Source: Flavobacterium sp. (GTDB lineage Bacteria; Bacteroidota; Bacteroidia; Flavobacteriales; Flavobacteriaceae). Taken from it: a DNA stretch of 64,000 bases. Both the position numbers and the translations under genes were made by a program. The notes under the pieces were generated by a model that was not told where the DNA came from, ran no database searches, and saw only the letters and a program-made list of their open reading frames with translations. Positions 16,993-26,163 of this stretch are shown piece by piece (position 1 is the first letter of the stretch; the number at the start of each line of letters is the position of its first letter). The DNA lies in NCBI RefSeq assembly GCF_027531905.1, contig NZ_JAPZSU010000012.1:1-64000 (forward strand), written 5' to 3'.

Positions 16993-18927
16993 ATGCAAAA
17001 GCAAACTCGAATTGTTATCGAAAATGTGATGCCTCAATTAGATGCAGGCGCTCATTTTATAAAAAGAATAGTAGGACAAACGGTCGCTCTTACAGCAGAT
17101 GTCTTTGGCGACGGACATGATGTAATTGAATGTTGTATTAAATTCAAACATGAATCCGAGAAACAATGGCAAGAAGTACGAATGTGGCCTAGTTATAATG
17201 ATGAATGGGAGGGAAGTTTTAAAGTAGAACAACAAGGTTTTTACAGCTATTTTGTAGAAGGTTGGGTGGATTATGCACTGAATTGGCAACACGGAACCGA
17301 GCGTAAAATTCAAGACCATCAGTATGTAAAATCAGAATTATTAGAAGGAGCGGAGTACATAGAAGCCATTGTGAAGAAGGTCGATGCTTCTGAGAAGGAA
17401 TATCTCAAAAAATTGATGCATCTTTTCAAATCCGAAGCGGATTACGATGAAGCAGTAAAAGAGGCTACTTCCTATGAACTAAAAAGTATTTTTAAAAAAT
17501 ATCCCGTTCGTTATATCGAAAATAAATCGTTGGAATTAAAGGTTTATGTGGATAGAAAAAAAGCCTTGTTTAGTACTTGGTACGAATTTTTTCCAAGATC
17601 TTCATCCGAAGAGCAAGGAAAACACGGTACTTTTAAAGACTGCGAAAGACTATTGCCTAGAGTAGCAGCCATGGGTTTTGATACCTTGTATTTTCCGCCC
17701 ATTCATCCCATTGGAGAAATCAATCGAAAAGGAAAAAACAACGCGACTAATGCACAAGAGGGCGATGTTGGTTCTCCATGGGGAATTGGTTCTCAATATG
17801 GTGGACATAAATCGACCCATCCCGAGTTAGGTTCTATAGAAGATTTTAAATCTTTGGTCAAAAAAGCGCACGATTTAGGTATTGAGGTGGCAATGGATTA
17901 TGCTTTGCAAGCGGCTCCCGATCATCCTTATGTTAAAGATTTTCCTCAATGGTTTAAGTGGAGACCTGATGGTACCGTGCAATATGCTGAAAATCCACCC
18001 AAGAAATACCAAGACATTCAACCTATATATTTTGAAAGCAAAGATTGGAAAAACCTATGGAAAGAGCTGTTGGATGTGGCCTTGTTTTGGATTGAAGAAT
18101 GTAATATCAAAGTCTATCGTGTAGATAATCCGCATACCAAACCATTTTATTTTTGGGGATGGTTGATTGGTGAAATCAAGAAAAAACATCCTGATGTATT
18201 GTTTTTAGCCGAAGCTTTTACCCGTCCCAAAATAATGAATGAGTTGGCCAAACAAGGATTTAGCCAATCGTATACTTATTTTACTTGGAGAAATACCAAA
18301 GCCGAGTTAATAGAGTATGTTACGGAGCTAACGCAGTCTTCTCAAAAAGAGTTTTATAGACCTAACTTTTGGCCTAATACGCCAGATATAAATCCTTTTG
18401 CCTTGCAAGGAGGTAATGAATCGATTCATTTACAAAAGTACTTTTTGGCGGCTACTTTAAGTTCTAATGTGGGGATTTACGGACCTGTTTTTGAATATAG
18501 GATTAGTGCTCCAATGGCTCCAGGAAAAGAAGAGTATTTAGATTCTGAAAAATACGAGTTTGTAAAGTGGGATTGGAGTATTCAAAACAATTTGATCCGA
18601 AGAATAACCCAAATTAATGCAATTAGAAAAGAACAAAATTCGTTGCAACAAACCAATAACATTGTTTTTTGTGAGACCAATAACGATCAAGTTATTGCTT
18701 ACTATAAATATGATGATAACAAACAAAATGAAACCTTAATGGTGGTTAGTTTAAACGATCAGCAGGTGGTTCAGGCGATGGTGCGATTGCCTTATCCGCA
18801 GTTTGGAAATCAGCCCATTCGCGTACACGATTTAATTACAGATGCCACTTACAATTGGGAAAACGAATGGAATTTTATAGAATTAGGGCCTAACGTACCT
18901 TTTCATTTATTTAAAATAATCAAGTAA
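16993..18927 (+). CDS. glgE: Alpha-1,4-glucan:maltose-1-phosphate maltosyltransferase GlgE
   Basis: The 644-residue GH13_3 protein transfers maltosyl units from maltose-1-phosphate to alpha-1,4-glucan. Domain N (about 1-110) is a beta-sandwich, and the TIM-barrel follows. YRVDNPHTKPF carries the nucleophile Asp378 and FLAEAFTRP the acid/base Glu407, both in GlgE-specific contexts. PPIHPIGEINRKGKNN and a GSPWGIGSQYGGH segment belong to the family's donor site. The length is close to that of the actinobacterial enzymes (about 660-700). Its stop codon overlaps the start of mak by one base, so they are translationally linked. GH13 trehalose synthase was considered, but the VDNPHTKP motif is that of GlgE. 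Confidence 0.93.
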   Translation: MQKQTRIVIENVMPQLDAGAHFIKRIVGQTVALTADVFGDGHDVIECCIKFKHESEKQWQEVRMWPSYNDEWEGSFKVEQQGFYSYFVEGWVDYALNWQHGTERKIQDHQYVKSELLEGAEYIEAIVKKVDASEKEYLKKLMHLFKSEADYDEAVKEATSYELKSIFKKYPVRYIENKSLELKVYVDRKKALFSTWYEFFPRSSSEEQGKHGTFKDCERLLPRVAAMGFDTLYFPPIHPIGEINRKGKNNATNAQEGDVGSPWGIGSQYGGHKSTHPELGSIEDFKSLVKKAHDLGIEVAMDYALQAAPDHPYVKDFPQWFKWRPDGTVQYAENPPKKYQDIQPIYFESKDWKNLWKELLDVALFWIEECNIKVYRVDNPHTKPFYFWGWLIGEIKKKHPDVLFLAEAFTRPKIMNELAKQGFSQSYTYFTWRNTKAELIEYVTELTQSSQKEFYRPNFWPNTPDINPFALQGGNESIHLQKYFLAATLSSNVGIYGPVFEYRISAPMAPGKEEYLDSEKYEFVKWDWSIQNNLIRRITQINAIRKEQNSLQQTNNIVFCETNNDQVIAYYKYDDNKQNETLMVVSLNDQQVVQAMVRLPYPQFGNQPIRVHDLITDATYNWENEWNFIELGPNVPFHLFKIIK

Positions 18928-20561
18928 TGGTTGATAAAATTAACGAAGACGAATTCCAAAATCCGTTTGTTTTCAATATTGAATGGAAAAATGCTTTTGC
19001 TGAAGAAACTTTTGTAAAAATATTTTCTTCGGATATACTCGAAAATTACATTATCAATAAGCGATGGTATGGCGGAAAAGCCAGTACGCTAAAGTATATT
19101 GAAATTGTAGAATCGTTTCAAATTTCCTCAAAAAAACACACTTATTATGGGGTTTTGTTTGAAGTTAATTTTAAAGAAGCTTTCTACCAACATTATTTTA
19201 TGCCTATTTCATTCATGTCTGAAGTCGATTTAGAAACCAATACGGTAATCGCTCCAGTAATAATGAATGGCGTTCAAGGCTATTTGGTCGATGCCCTTCA
19301 TCAGGAAGATTTTCGTAAATTATTGTTTGATAACATCGTTCATCCCAACGCGAAAGTTAATGAAAAATTGAGTTTTCATTGTGGTTCCAAATTAACACAA
19401 AAGACCTATCAAAGCTCGAAATTCATGGGTGTGGAGCAAAGCAATACGTCTATAATTTACAATGATACCTTGGTTTTAAAGATTTTTAGAAGGATTTATA
19501 TCAATATGAATCCAGATTATGAGATAAGCCGTTTTTTGACGGAGCGCATGCATTTTGAAAATTCACCAGCCTACACAGGAAGTATCAGCGTTATTTTGAC
19601 TGAAGGAAATATCACCTTGGGATTAATGCAAGAGCTAGTTCCGAATCAAGGCGATGCATGGAAATTTATGTTAGAAGAGGTAGACCGCATTTTCGAAAAC
19701 TTGAGCTATCGCAAAATAAAAATTGACAAATTACCAGACGTTGAATTGTTCTCGAGATTACGATTGAATGATATTCCACACGAAATTATCGATTGGGCAG
19801 GGTTGAAGATTTTTTTACGCATCAGAACCTTAGCGACGCGAACTGCCGAAATGCACATTGCCTTAGGGAGCGATATTCATGAAACCGCTTTTACGCCAAT
19901 TACTTACAATGGAGATTATTCGGTTTGGTTAAAGAACCGATTGACGTATCAATTTCAAAACCGATTGAATATTCTAGAAAATAACTTGCACAAACTGGAT
20001 GGCTTGGCTCTGGAATTGGCCAATCAGTTTTTAGATCAAAAAAAGAACATTCGTAAAGTTTTCTTAGATTTTGATTGGACCAAAATGAAATCTGAGCGTA
20101 TTCGAATACACGGTGATTATCATCTTGGTCAAGTATTAGTTAACGGAGAAGATTTTTTCATTCTAGATTTCGAAGGAGAACCAGAAAGCACCATTCGCGA
20201 TCGAAAAGTAAAACAGCCCCCATTGAAAGATGTTGCTGGAATATTTCGTTCCTTTCATTATGCCATCTATGCGACCATTTTCAATAATAAAGACAAGTAC
20301 AATTATGAGCAATCTGAATTGTTTATAGCGGGAGAGTTGTTGTACAAATACTTTGTTGGAATATTTTTGCAAACCTACACTGAAGTAGCTCAGGCAGGTA
20401 ATCTTAATATTGGTTACAAAAATGAAATTGACTTTTTACTCAAATATTGTTTGCTAGAAAAAGCAGTTTATGAATTAGGGTATGAGTTGAATTCAAGACC
20501 TCGTTGGTCTGTAATTCCACTGACAGGAATTGCGAGTATAATGAATTTTAAAACAAAATAA
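18927..20561 (+). CDS. mak: Maltokinase (Mak/Pep2 family)
   Basis: The 544-residue protein has the N-terminal cap of maltokinases (NKRWYGGKAST, about 43-53) and a kinase-like C-lobe. HGDYHLGQ contains catalytic His395 and Asp397, and DFEGEP begins at the metal-binding Asp414. Maltokinase uses ATP to phosphorylate maltose to maltose-1-phosphate, the GlgE substrate. In many bacteria this domain is fused to trehalose synthase TreS, but here it stands alone and no treS is in the window, so its maltose must come from elsewhere. It overlaps glgE by one base and precedes glgB by 36 bases. Confidence 0.9.
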   Translation: MVDKINEDEFQNPFVFNIEWKNAFAEETFVKIFSSDILENYIINKRWYGGKASTLKYIEIVESFQISSKKHTYYGVLFEVNFKEAFYQHYFMPISFMSEVDLETNTVIAPVIMNGVQGYLVDALHQEDFRKLLFDNIVHPNAKVNEKLSFHCGSKLTQKTYQSSKFMGVEQSNTSIIYNDTLVLKIFRRIYINMNPDYEISRFLTERMHFENSPAYTGSISVILTEGNITLGLMQELVPNQGDAWKFMLEEVDRIFENLSYRKIKIDKLPDVELFSRLRLNDIPHEIIDWAGLKIFLRIRTLATRTAEMHIALGSDIHETAFTPITYNGDYSVWLKNRLTYQFQNRLNILENNLHKLDGLALELANQFLDQKKNIRKVFLDFDWTKMKSERIRIHGDYHLGQVLVNGEDFFILDFEGEPESTIRDRKVKQPPLKDVAGIFRSFHYAIYATIFNNKDKYNYEQSELFIAGELLYKYFVGIFLQTYTEVAQAGNLNIGYKNEIDFLLKYCLLEKAVYELGYELNSRPRWSVIPLTGIASIMNFKTK

Positions 20562-20597
20562 CTTACAGTACTGAGCAATCAGTTTAAAAAATAAAAA

Positions 20598-22505
20598 ATG
20601 AATAAAGTACAAGTACATTCTCTTTTCACTGAATTTGATATCGATTTATTTAAAGCTGGGAAGCATTTTCGTCTCTATGAAAAATTAGGCGCACATCCAA
20701 TTGAAGTGGATGGCGTGAAAGGAGTATATTTTGCCGTTTGGGCACCCTCTGCGCAGTCCGTTTCTGTGGTTGGAGATTTTAATTATTGGATAGCAGGCAA
20801 TCATGAGTTGTATGTGCGTTGGGATGCTTCGGGTATTTGGGAAGGTTTTATTCCAAATATCACTAAAGGCACAACTTATAAATATAAAATTCAGTCATCC
20901 AACACCGGAATAGTTACTGAGAAAGCGGATCCTTTTGCTTTTTATTGCGAAAAACCGCCACACACCGCCTCTGTAATTTGGGATTTGGATTATAAATGGG
21001 AGGATGACAAATGGATGAAGTCTCGAAAAGAGCATAATGCGCTAGATAAACCCTACTCAGTTTATGAAGTACATCTGGGATCTTGGAAACGCCATGCTGA
21101 GGACAATAGTTTCTTAAGTTATACTGAAATGGCCGAAGACCTTGTGGGGTATGTCAAAGAAACAGGATTTACACACGTAGAGTTTATGCCTGTAATGGAA
21201 TATCCCTACGATCCTTCTTGGGGGTATCAGTTGGTCGGGTATTTTGCACCAACTTCTCGTTTTGGAACCCCTCAAGAGTTTATGTATCTCGTAGATCGTT
21301 TGCACGATGCAGGAATTGGGGTGATTTTGGATTGGGTTCCGTCACATTTTCCTGATGATGCGCACGGACTAGGATTTTTTGATGGCTCTAACTTGTTTGA
21401 ACATCCTGACCGCAGAAAAGGTTATCATCCCGATTGGACAAGTTTGGTTTTCAATTATGGTCGTAACGAGGTGCGTTCTTTCTTGATAAGTAATGCTTTG
21501 TTTTGGTTGCACCATTATCATGTGGATGGACTGCGAGTTGATGCTGTTGCCTCAATGTTGTATTTAGATTATTCCAGAGAAGATGGGGAATGGGAACCAA
21601 ACATTTTTGGTGGACGCGAAAACCTAGACACGATAAGTTTCCTTAAAGATTTTAACGAAGCGGTTTATGCGAATTACGAAGGCGTACAAACCATAGCCGA
21701 GGAAAGCACCTCATTTCCTATGGTTTCTCGACCAACTTATGCTGGTGGATTAGGCTTTGGAATGAAATGGATGATGGGTTGGATGCACGATACCTTGCAT
21801 TATTTTCAAAAAGAAACGGTTTATAGAAAATACCATCAAAATGAGTTGACTTTTTCTATGACGTATGCTTTTTCAGAGAATTTTATGTTGCCACTTTCTC
21901 ACGATGAAGTGGTGTATGGAAAACATTCCATCGCAGGAAGAATGCCAGGCGATGAATGGCAAAAGTATGCAAATCTAAGGTTGTTATACGGGTACATGTT
22001 CACACATCCAGGAACAAAACTGTTGTTTATGGGTAGCGAATTTGGGCAAAGCGCTGAGTGGAATTTTGAAGCGAGTCTCGATTGGCATTTGCTACAATAT
22101 CCTTTTCATCAAGGAATCAAAGCCGTGATTACTGCCTTGAATTCTTTGTATAAGTCTGAGCCTGCCTTGTACGAAAAGCAATTTAGTCCCGATGGATTCG
22201 AATGGATTAACTATTCTGACCACGACAACGCTGTAATGACTTATACCCGAAAAGGGAATGATGCAAAGAACGATTTGATTGTAATTTGCAATTTCACCCC
22301 AGTAGTTCGAGAAAACTATCGCATTGGGATACCTAGAAAAGGAGAATTAACCGAAATATTCAACAGCGATGCCAAGTCATTTGGCGGTAGTGGCGTGCAA
22401 CAAAGCGGAAAATTAAAAGTCGAAGCCACGCCTTATGACGGCAGAGATTATTCCATTGCCCTAACGTTACCTCCTTTGGCGATTTCCGTGTTCAAATTGA
22501 AATAG
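20598..22505 (+). CDS. glgB: 1,4-alpha-glucan branching enzyme GlgB
   Basis: The 635-residue GH13_9 enzyme introduces alpha-1,6 branches. An N-terminal CBM48 domain (about 25-120, with VYFAVWAPSAQSVSVVGDFN) precedes the barrel. GLRVDAVASML carries the nucleophile Asp315, IAEEST carries the acid/base Glu368 or Glu369, and PLSHDEVV provides the transition-state residues. The usual extra N1 domain of long GlgB forms is missing, which is common. It is last in the operon and lies next to a structured intergenic element (22566-22675). Confidence 0.95.
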   Translation: MNKVQVHSLFTEFDIDLFKAGKHFRLYEKLGAHPIEVDGVKGVYFAVWAPSAQSVSVVGDFNYWIAGNHELYVRWDASGIWEGFIPNITKGTTYKYKIQSSNTGIVTEKADPFAFYCEKPPHTASVIWDLDYKWEDDKWMKSRKEHNALDKPYSVYEVHLGSWKRHAEDNSFLSYTEMAEDLVGYVKETGFTHVEFMPVMEYPYDPSWGYQLVGYFAPTSRFGTPQEFMYLVDRLHDAGIGVILDWVPSHFPDDAHGLGFFDGSNLFEHPDRRKGYHPDWTSLVFNYGRNEVRSFLISNALFWLHHYHVDGLRVDAVASMLYLDYSREDGEWEPNIFGGRENLDTISFLKDFNEAVYANYEGVQTIAEESTSFPMVSRPTYAGGLGFGMKWMMGWMHDTLHYFQKETVYRKYHQNELTFSMTYAFSENFMLPLSHDEVVYGKHSIAGRMPGDEWQKYANLRLLYGYMFTHPGTKLLFMGSEFGQSAEWNFEASLDWHLLQYPFHQGIKAVITALNSLYKSEPALYEKQFSPDGFEWINYSDHDNAVMTYTRKGNDAKNDLIVICNFTPVVRENYRIGIPRKGELTEIFNSDAKSFGGSGVQQSGKLKVEATPYDGRDYSIALTLPPLAISVFKLK

Positions 22506-22565
22506 CCTTGTGCATTCAAAATAAAATTGTTTATAAGACAGAAGTTTTGTAAACGATTTTTTATT

Positions 22566-22675
22566 TGGGCGTGCCCTCCTCTAGCCAGAAAAAGGCTAGA
22601 GGAGGTCGTGCTGTACGTTCCCGCTTCCCGATAGAAAAAATCGGGAGAGCTCCACTGCCATCACTCACGCAAGCG
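22566..22675. repeat. Structured intergenic repeat element, copy 1
   Basis: Contains a perfect 12-bp hairpin (CCTCCTCTAGCC at 22575-22586 with GGCTAGAGGAGG at 22594-22605) and a second 7-bp hairpin (TCCCGAT at 22626-22632, ATCGGGA at 22640-22646). The second hairpin is bracketed by gctgtacgtt and cactgccatc. The bracket sequences recur with one change each at 45146-45155 and 45194-45203. It follows glgB and may also serve as a transcription stop. No coding capacity is seen. Confidence 0.6.
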
Positions 22676-22698
22676 TTTTCATAAGTACTATTCTGGAA

Positions 22699-23121
22699 TC
22701 AAAGAAATTTTGCTTTCAATTCAGGAGTAGGCATCCAGCAATGTTCTTTTTGACCGTACCATTTGTACCTATTTTTGGCGACATAATCGTAAAGGGAATT
22801 CAAAAGGGGAGCAGGAAGGATTTTAAAAACAATAGCCAAACTAAAAATTCCGCCAAGCTCCTTTGCAATGTCCAAAACCGCCTCCGATTTATAAGAATAC
22901 GAAATCCCAGGCGAATAAAAAACAAGACTGTCTATTTTGCGAGTATCAATCCCAATATGTTTTTGTATGGCTATACCCATTTCACTTTGCAAAGCCACAT
23001 ATCGGAACACGTCTTTTTTATCATGCTTTATAATGGTTTGCACCGCAGTATTACACAAATTACAAACACCATCAAAAAGAATGATTTTCTTATGTTCAGG
23101 AAGTGATAAGGAATGTTGCAT
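22699..23121 (-). CDS. DCC-family thiol-disulfide oxidoreductase-like protein (DUF393)
   Basis: The 140-residue protein has the DCC signature DGVCNLC, with Cys20 and Cys23 forming a CxxC pair, and the follow-up FRYVALQSEMG. The DUF393 family has a thioredoxin-like fold and is predicted to do thiol-disulfide exchange, but the substrate is unknown. It lies 108 bases downstream of mutS2 on the same strand and is separated from it by an inverted repeat, so it may have its own promoter. Confidence 0.87.
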   Translation of the reverse strand: MQHSLSLPEHKKIILFDGVCNLCNTAVQTIIKHDKKDVFRYVALQSEMGIAIQKHIGIDTRKIDSLVFYSPGISYSYKSEAVLDIAKELGGIFSLAIVFKILPAPLLNSLYDYVAKNRYKWYGQKEHCWMPTPELKAKFL

Positions 23122-23163
23122 TTGTTTATTGGTCTTGATTTAGGTTTGAGAATAGGTGTAATT

Positions 23164-23221
23164 ACCGCAAATCCGCAAATTAATTTGAGGCTTATGCAAT
23201 AAAAATTTGCGAATTTGCGGT
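23164..23221. repeat. Inverted repeat between mutS2 and the DCC gene
   Basis: The arms ACCGCAAATCCGCAAAT (23164-23180) and ATTTGCGAATTTGCGGT (23205-23221) pair over 17 bp with one mismatch around a 24-base loop. A T-run follows only on the plus strand, where no gene ends, so a simple mutS2 terminator does not fit well, although a weak one is possible. It may be a dispersed repeat. Confidence 0.5.
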
Positions 23222-23229
23222 CATTTTTT

Positions 23230-25395
23230 TTATTTCTTAACCGCTTCAACTAATTCCAATTCGTCTAAACTTACTTTCGAAGTAAAAATACCATAATTAA
23301 CAGTAGCTTTATTTTTCTCAATACTATCAATCGTTCCCACCGCTTTTCCATCAGCCATGCGCACTCTATCGCCTAATTTTAGAATAGGTTTTGGTTTTTC
23401 AACAATGGGTTTCAGTTTCTTTTCTTTTTTTATAGTTCTGATTTCCTCGACCTTAACTTCAACCTCTTTGATAATCTCTTTTTTCTTCTCTATGATGACT
23501 TTGGCTTCTTTGGCTGAAATCTTTTTACGCTTGGAGTTTTCTATTTCAATAATTTTCAAAAACTCACCAATGAGTTCTTTTTTGTTTTTATTGTTGAAGT
23601 ATTTCTCCGAAATATCCTCTATTTTTTGACCAATGTAAATCGTTTTTTGGTTACTATCATACAATTCCTGATAGCTTTCCAGTTTTTGCTTGATTTTCAC
23701 ATTGATGTTTTCCATTTTTTTGCTTTCCTCTCTGGCTTTCGATTCTTCTTCTTTTAGTACTTGAGAGGTTTTTTCTAGTTTAGAACGTTCTTTTTGTAAC
23801 GTGGCAATGGTCTTGTCAAAACGTACTTTTCCGGTTTCGATTTTCTTCTTGGCACGATTGATTAAGCCAAACGGAATACCATTTTTCTGAGCTACTTCAA
23901 AAGTAAAAGAACTACCAGCTTGACCCAAAACGAGTTTATACAACGGCTCTAATGTTTTCTCGTTAAAAAGCATATTGGCATTTTGTGCACAAGGCAATTC
24001 ATTAGCCAAAATCTTTAAATTTGAGTAGTGGGTCGTAATGATTCCAAAAGCTTCACGATGGTAAAATTCTTCCAAGAAAATTTCGGCAAGTGCCCCACCC
24101 AAATCTGGGTCAGAACCTGTACCAAATTCATCAATCAAAAACATGGTTTTTCTATTGCACTTTTTTAGAAAATAATTCATGTTTTTTAAGCGATAACTGT
24201 AGGTACTCAAATGATTTTCTATGGATTGATTGTCGCCAATATCCGTTAAAATTCGGTCAAACAAAAAGGTTTCACTGCGTTCGTGTACCGGAATCAACAT
24301 ACCCGATTGCAACATTAATTGCAATAAGCCAACGGTCTTTAAGGAAATGGTTTTTCCACCCGCATTGGGTCCAGAAATAACGATGATTCGGTTATCTTGG
24401 TTCAGTTCTATAGTTTGTGGATGGGTAACTTCGTTCTTTTGTTTGTTGTTCAAATACAAAATTGGATGGTAAGCATCTCTTAGAAATAACCTTCTTTCTT
24501 CACTGATTTGAGGTAAAATAGCATTGATTTTGTTGGCATATTTGGCTTTCGCAGCAATAACATCAATATCACTCAAAAACTCTTGGTATTCGATAAGCAA
24601 AGGCAAATACGGACGAATAGCGTTTGATAATTGCTTTAAAATTCGGGTGATTTCTTCTTTTTCTTCATATTCTAGATTGCTTAATTCACGCGAATATCTC
24701 AAAGTAGCTTCTGGTTCGATGTAAGCAATACTGCCTGTTTTCGAACTTCCTAAAATGGTGCCTTTGACTTTTCTGCGGTACATCGCCAAAACAGCTAAAA
24801 CTCTACGATTTTGAACAAAACTTTCTTTGATATCATCCAAATATCCCAAGCCATTATATTGAGATAAGGCCACACCGAAACTTTGGTTTACCTTACCACG
24901 AACCACGTTCATATTTCTTCGAATGTTGAGTAAATCTGGAGAAGCATTGTCTTTGATTTCGCCATATTTGTCTACGACTTCATCAATTAGCGTAATGATA
25001 TTTTTGGTGTATTCTACTCTAGCGGCTCTAGCATTCAAATTAGGATAATAGTCTTCGAATTTTTTTAGGAAATTCAATAAGAAATTACTTGTGCTGGAGA
25101 GCGTAGCAATTTTTCTAAAACTTCCTACTTCAAGAAAGCTGTCTTCAATTCCAAGAAATTTGATTTCATGAGTAATGGCGTCAAATCCGTGATTCGGAAT
25201 GGCATTGTTATTTTGAAAAGAAGAAACATACTCTGAAGTTTGTAACAAAGCTTCCATCAACGTTTCTTTCTCTCTGAAAGGCGTTATTTTTAATGCTTTC
25301 TCTTTGCCAATATCGGTATTGCAAATATCCGATAGGGTTTCGAGTACAGTGGGGAATTGTAAATCTTGTAATGTTTTTTCGGTGATAGCAATCAT
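23230..25395 (-). CDS. mutS2: MutS2 family ATPase lacking the Smr domain
   Basis: The 721-residue protein has the MutS2 core: a helical lever region, Walker A SGPNAGGKT (341-349), Walker B FLIDEFGTGSDPDLGGA, and the ITTHYSNLK switch. A long coiled coil rich in Lys and Glu follows (about 520-660). MutS2 proteins suppress recombination or rescue collided ribosomes. The typical C-terminal Smr nuclease domain is absent: the protein ends after a KOW-like beta segment (GDRVRMADGKAVGTIDSIEK) at residue 721, against about 780 for full versions. This shorter form lacks the usual nuclease part. Confidence 0.9.
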   Translation of the reverse strand: MIAITEKTLQDLQFPTVLETLSDICNTDIGKEKALKITPFREKETLMEALLQTSEYVSSFQNNNAIPNHGFDAITHEIKFLGIEDSFLEVGSFRKIATLSSTSNFLLNFLKKFEDYYPNLNARAARVEYTKNIITLIDEVVDKYGEIKDNASPDLLNIRRNMNVVRGKVNQSFGVALSQYNGLGYLDDIKESFVQNRRVLAVLAMYRRKVKGTILGSSKTGSIAYIEPEATLRYSRELSNLEYEEKEEITRILKQLSNAIRPYLPLLIEYQEFLSDIDVIAAKAKYANKINAILPQISEERRLFLRDAYHPILYLNNKQKNEVTHPQTIELNQDNRIIVISGPNAGGKTISLKTVGLLQLMLQSGMLIPVHERSETFLFDRILTDIGDNQSIENHLSTYSYRLKNMNYFLKKCNRKTMFLIDEFGTGSDPDLGGALAEIFLEEFYHREAFGIITTHYSNLKILANELPCAQNANMLFNEKTLEPLYKLVLGQAGSSFTFEVAQKNGIPFGLINRAKKKIETGKVRFDKTIATLQKERSKLEKTSQVLKEEESKAREESKKMENINVKIKQKLESYQELYDSNQKTIYIGQKIEDISEKYFNNKNKKELIGEFLKIIEIENSKRKKISAKEAKVIIEKKKEIIKEVEVKVEEIRTIKKEKKLKPIVEKPKPILKLGDRVRMADGKAVGTIDSIEKNKATVNYGIFTSKVSLDELELVEAVKK

Positions 25396-25466
25396 TGAAT
25401 TTTGTATTGTGAAAAGGACAAAGTTACAAACTTGTTAAGTTGTATTAATCTAAAACAATTAATATT

Positions 25467-25474
25467 TATATTTG
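25467..25474 (+). promoter_or_regulatory. Putative -7 box TATATTTG for mntA-hepT-ung
   Basis: TATATTTG matches the Bacteroidota TAnnTTTG box and lies 35 bases before the mntA ATG. The nearest TTG upstream (25440-25442) is 24 bases away, slightly longer than the usual 19-21, so the -33 element is uncertain. Confidence 0.5.
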
Positions 25475-25508
25475 TTACGAATCAAACCCGTTATAGATTT
25501 TATCAGAA

Positions 25509-25799
25509 ATGAATAAAGACGAAATTATAAAAACTTTAAAAGCCGATAAACAGTATCTGACTGAGAATTTTGGAGTAGCATCTATCGCTTTATTTGGTTC
25601 TTATGCTAAAGGGCTGGAAAATAAGTATAGTGATATTGATTTTATGGTAGAATTTTCTGAACCTTCTTATAGTTTATTGATGGGATTGTATGCTTATTTG
25701 GAGCATAAATTACAATCTAAAATTGAAATAATAAGAAAGGGACCTCATTTGTCTGAGCGATTCATAAATAGTATACAAAATGATTTAATTTATGTTTAA
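25509..25799 (+). CDS. mntA: MntA-type nucleotidyltransferase antitoxin
   Basis: The 96-residue minimal nucleotidyltransferase shows GSYAKG (30-35) and the metal ligands Asp42 and Asp44 (SDIDF), the GSx10DxD arrangement. In the type VII MntA/HepT system this protein AMPylates the HepT toxin near its active site and so inactivates it. The adjoining hepT-like gene overlaps by 8 bases, the expected arrangement. Downstream ung also overlaps, so this pair may be part of a three-gene transcript. Confidence 0.87.
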   Translation: MNKDEIIKTLKADKQYLTENFGVASIALFGSYAKGLENKYSDIDFMVEFSEPSYSLLMGLYAYLEHKLQSKIEIIRKGPHLSERFINSIQNDLIYV

Positions 25800-26163
25800 T
25801 GAAGTGTATCAGTATTCTTTAGAAACTATTTTAGAGCATATTAAAGTTTGTAATAAGAGATTTTCAGAAATAAAGGAGCCTTCAGACTTTATTTCGACTG
25901 AGTATGGTCAGATTTTGTTAGATGCCATAGTTACTAGGTTCCAAGCAGTAGGCGAAAATTTGAAGAATATATTTAGAAAGCACACTATTTTAGAGGAAAA
26001 GTATCCCGAAATAGAATGGAATAAAATAATTAGATTCAGAGATTTTATTTCACACCATTATGAAATGCTAGATTATGAAATTGTTTTTGAAATAGGTAAA
26101 AATTATTTGCCAAAGCTTCAATCTGTAATCGAAGAAGAATTAAAAAGATGTAGTAATGTATAA
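25792..26163 (+). CDS. hepT: HepT-like HEPN ribonuclease toxin
   Basis: The 123-residue all-helical HEPN protein (DUF86) keeps the catalytic RX4HXY motif intact as R83-DFIS-H88-H-Y90. HepT cleaves tRNA or mRNA, and its tyrosine is the target of AMPylation by the cognate MntA. It overlaps mntA by 8 bases and ung by 8 bases. The intact motif argues for a functional toxin rather than a relic. Confidence 0.88.
   Translation: MFNEVYQYSLETILEHIKVCNKRFSEIKEPSDFISTEYGQILLDAIVTRFQAVGENLKNIFRKHTILEEKYPEIEWNKIIRFRDFISHHYEMLDYEIVFEIGKNYLPKLQSVIEEELKRCSNV

Noticed and set aside
16993..18927. GlgE considered as a trehalose synthase or ordinary alpha-amylase
   Set aside because: The VDNPHTKP nucleophile motif and the operon context with glgC, mak and glgB are those of GlgE.
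22741..23143. Plus-strand frames of 121 and 68 codons across the DCC gene
   Set aside because: They are antisense to a gene with a clear CxxC motif.
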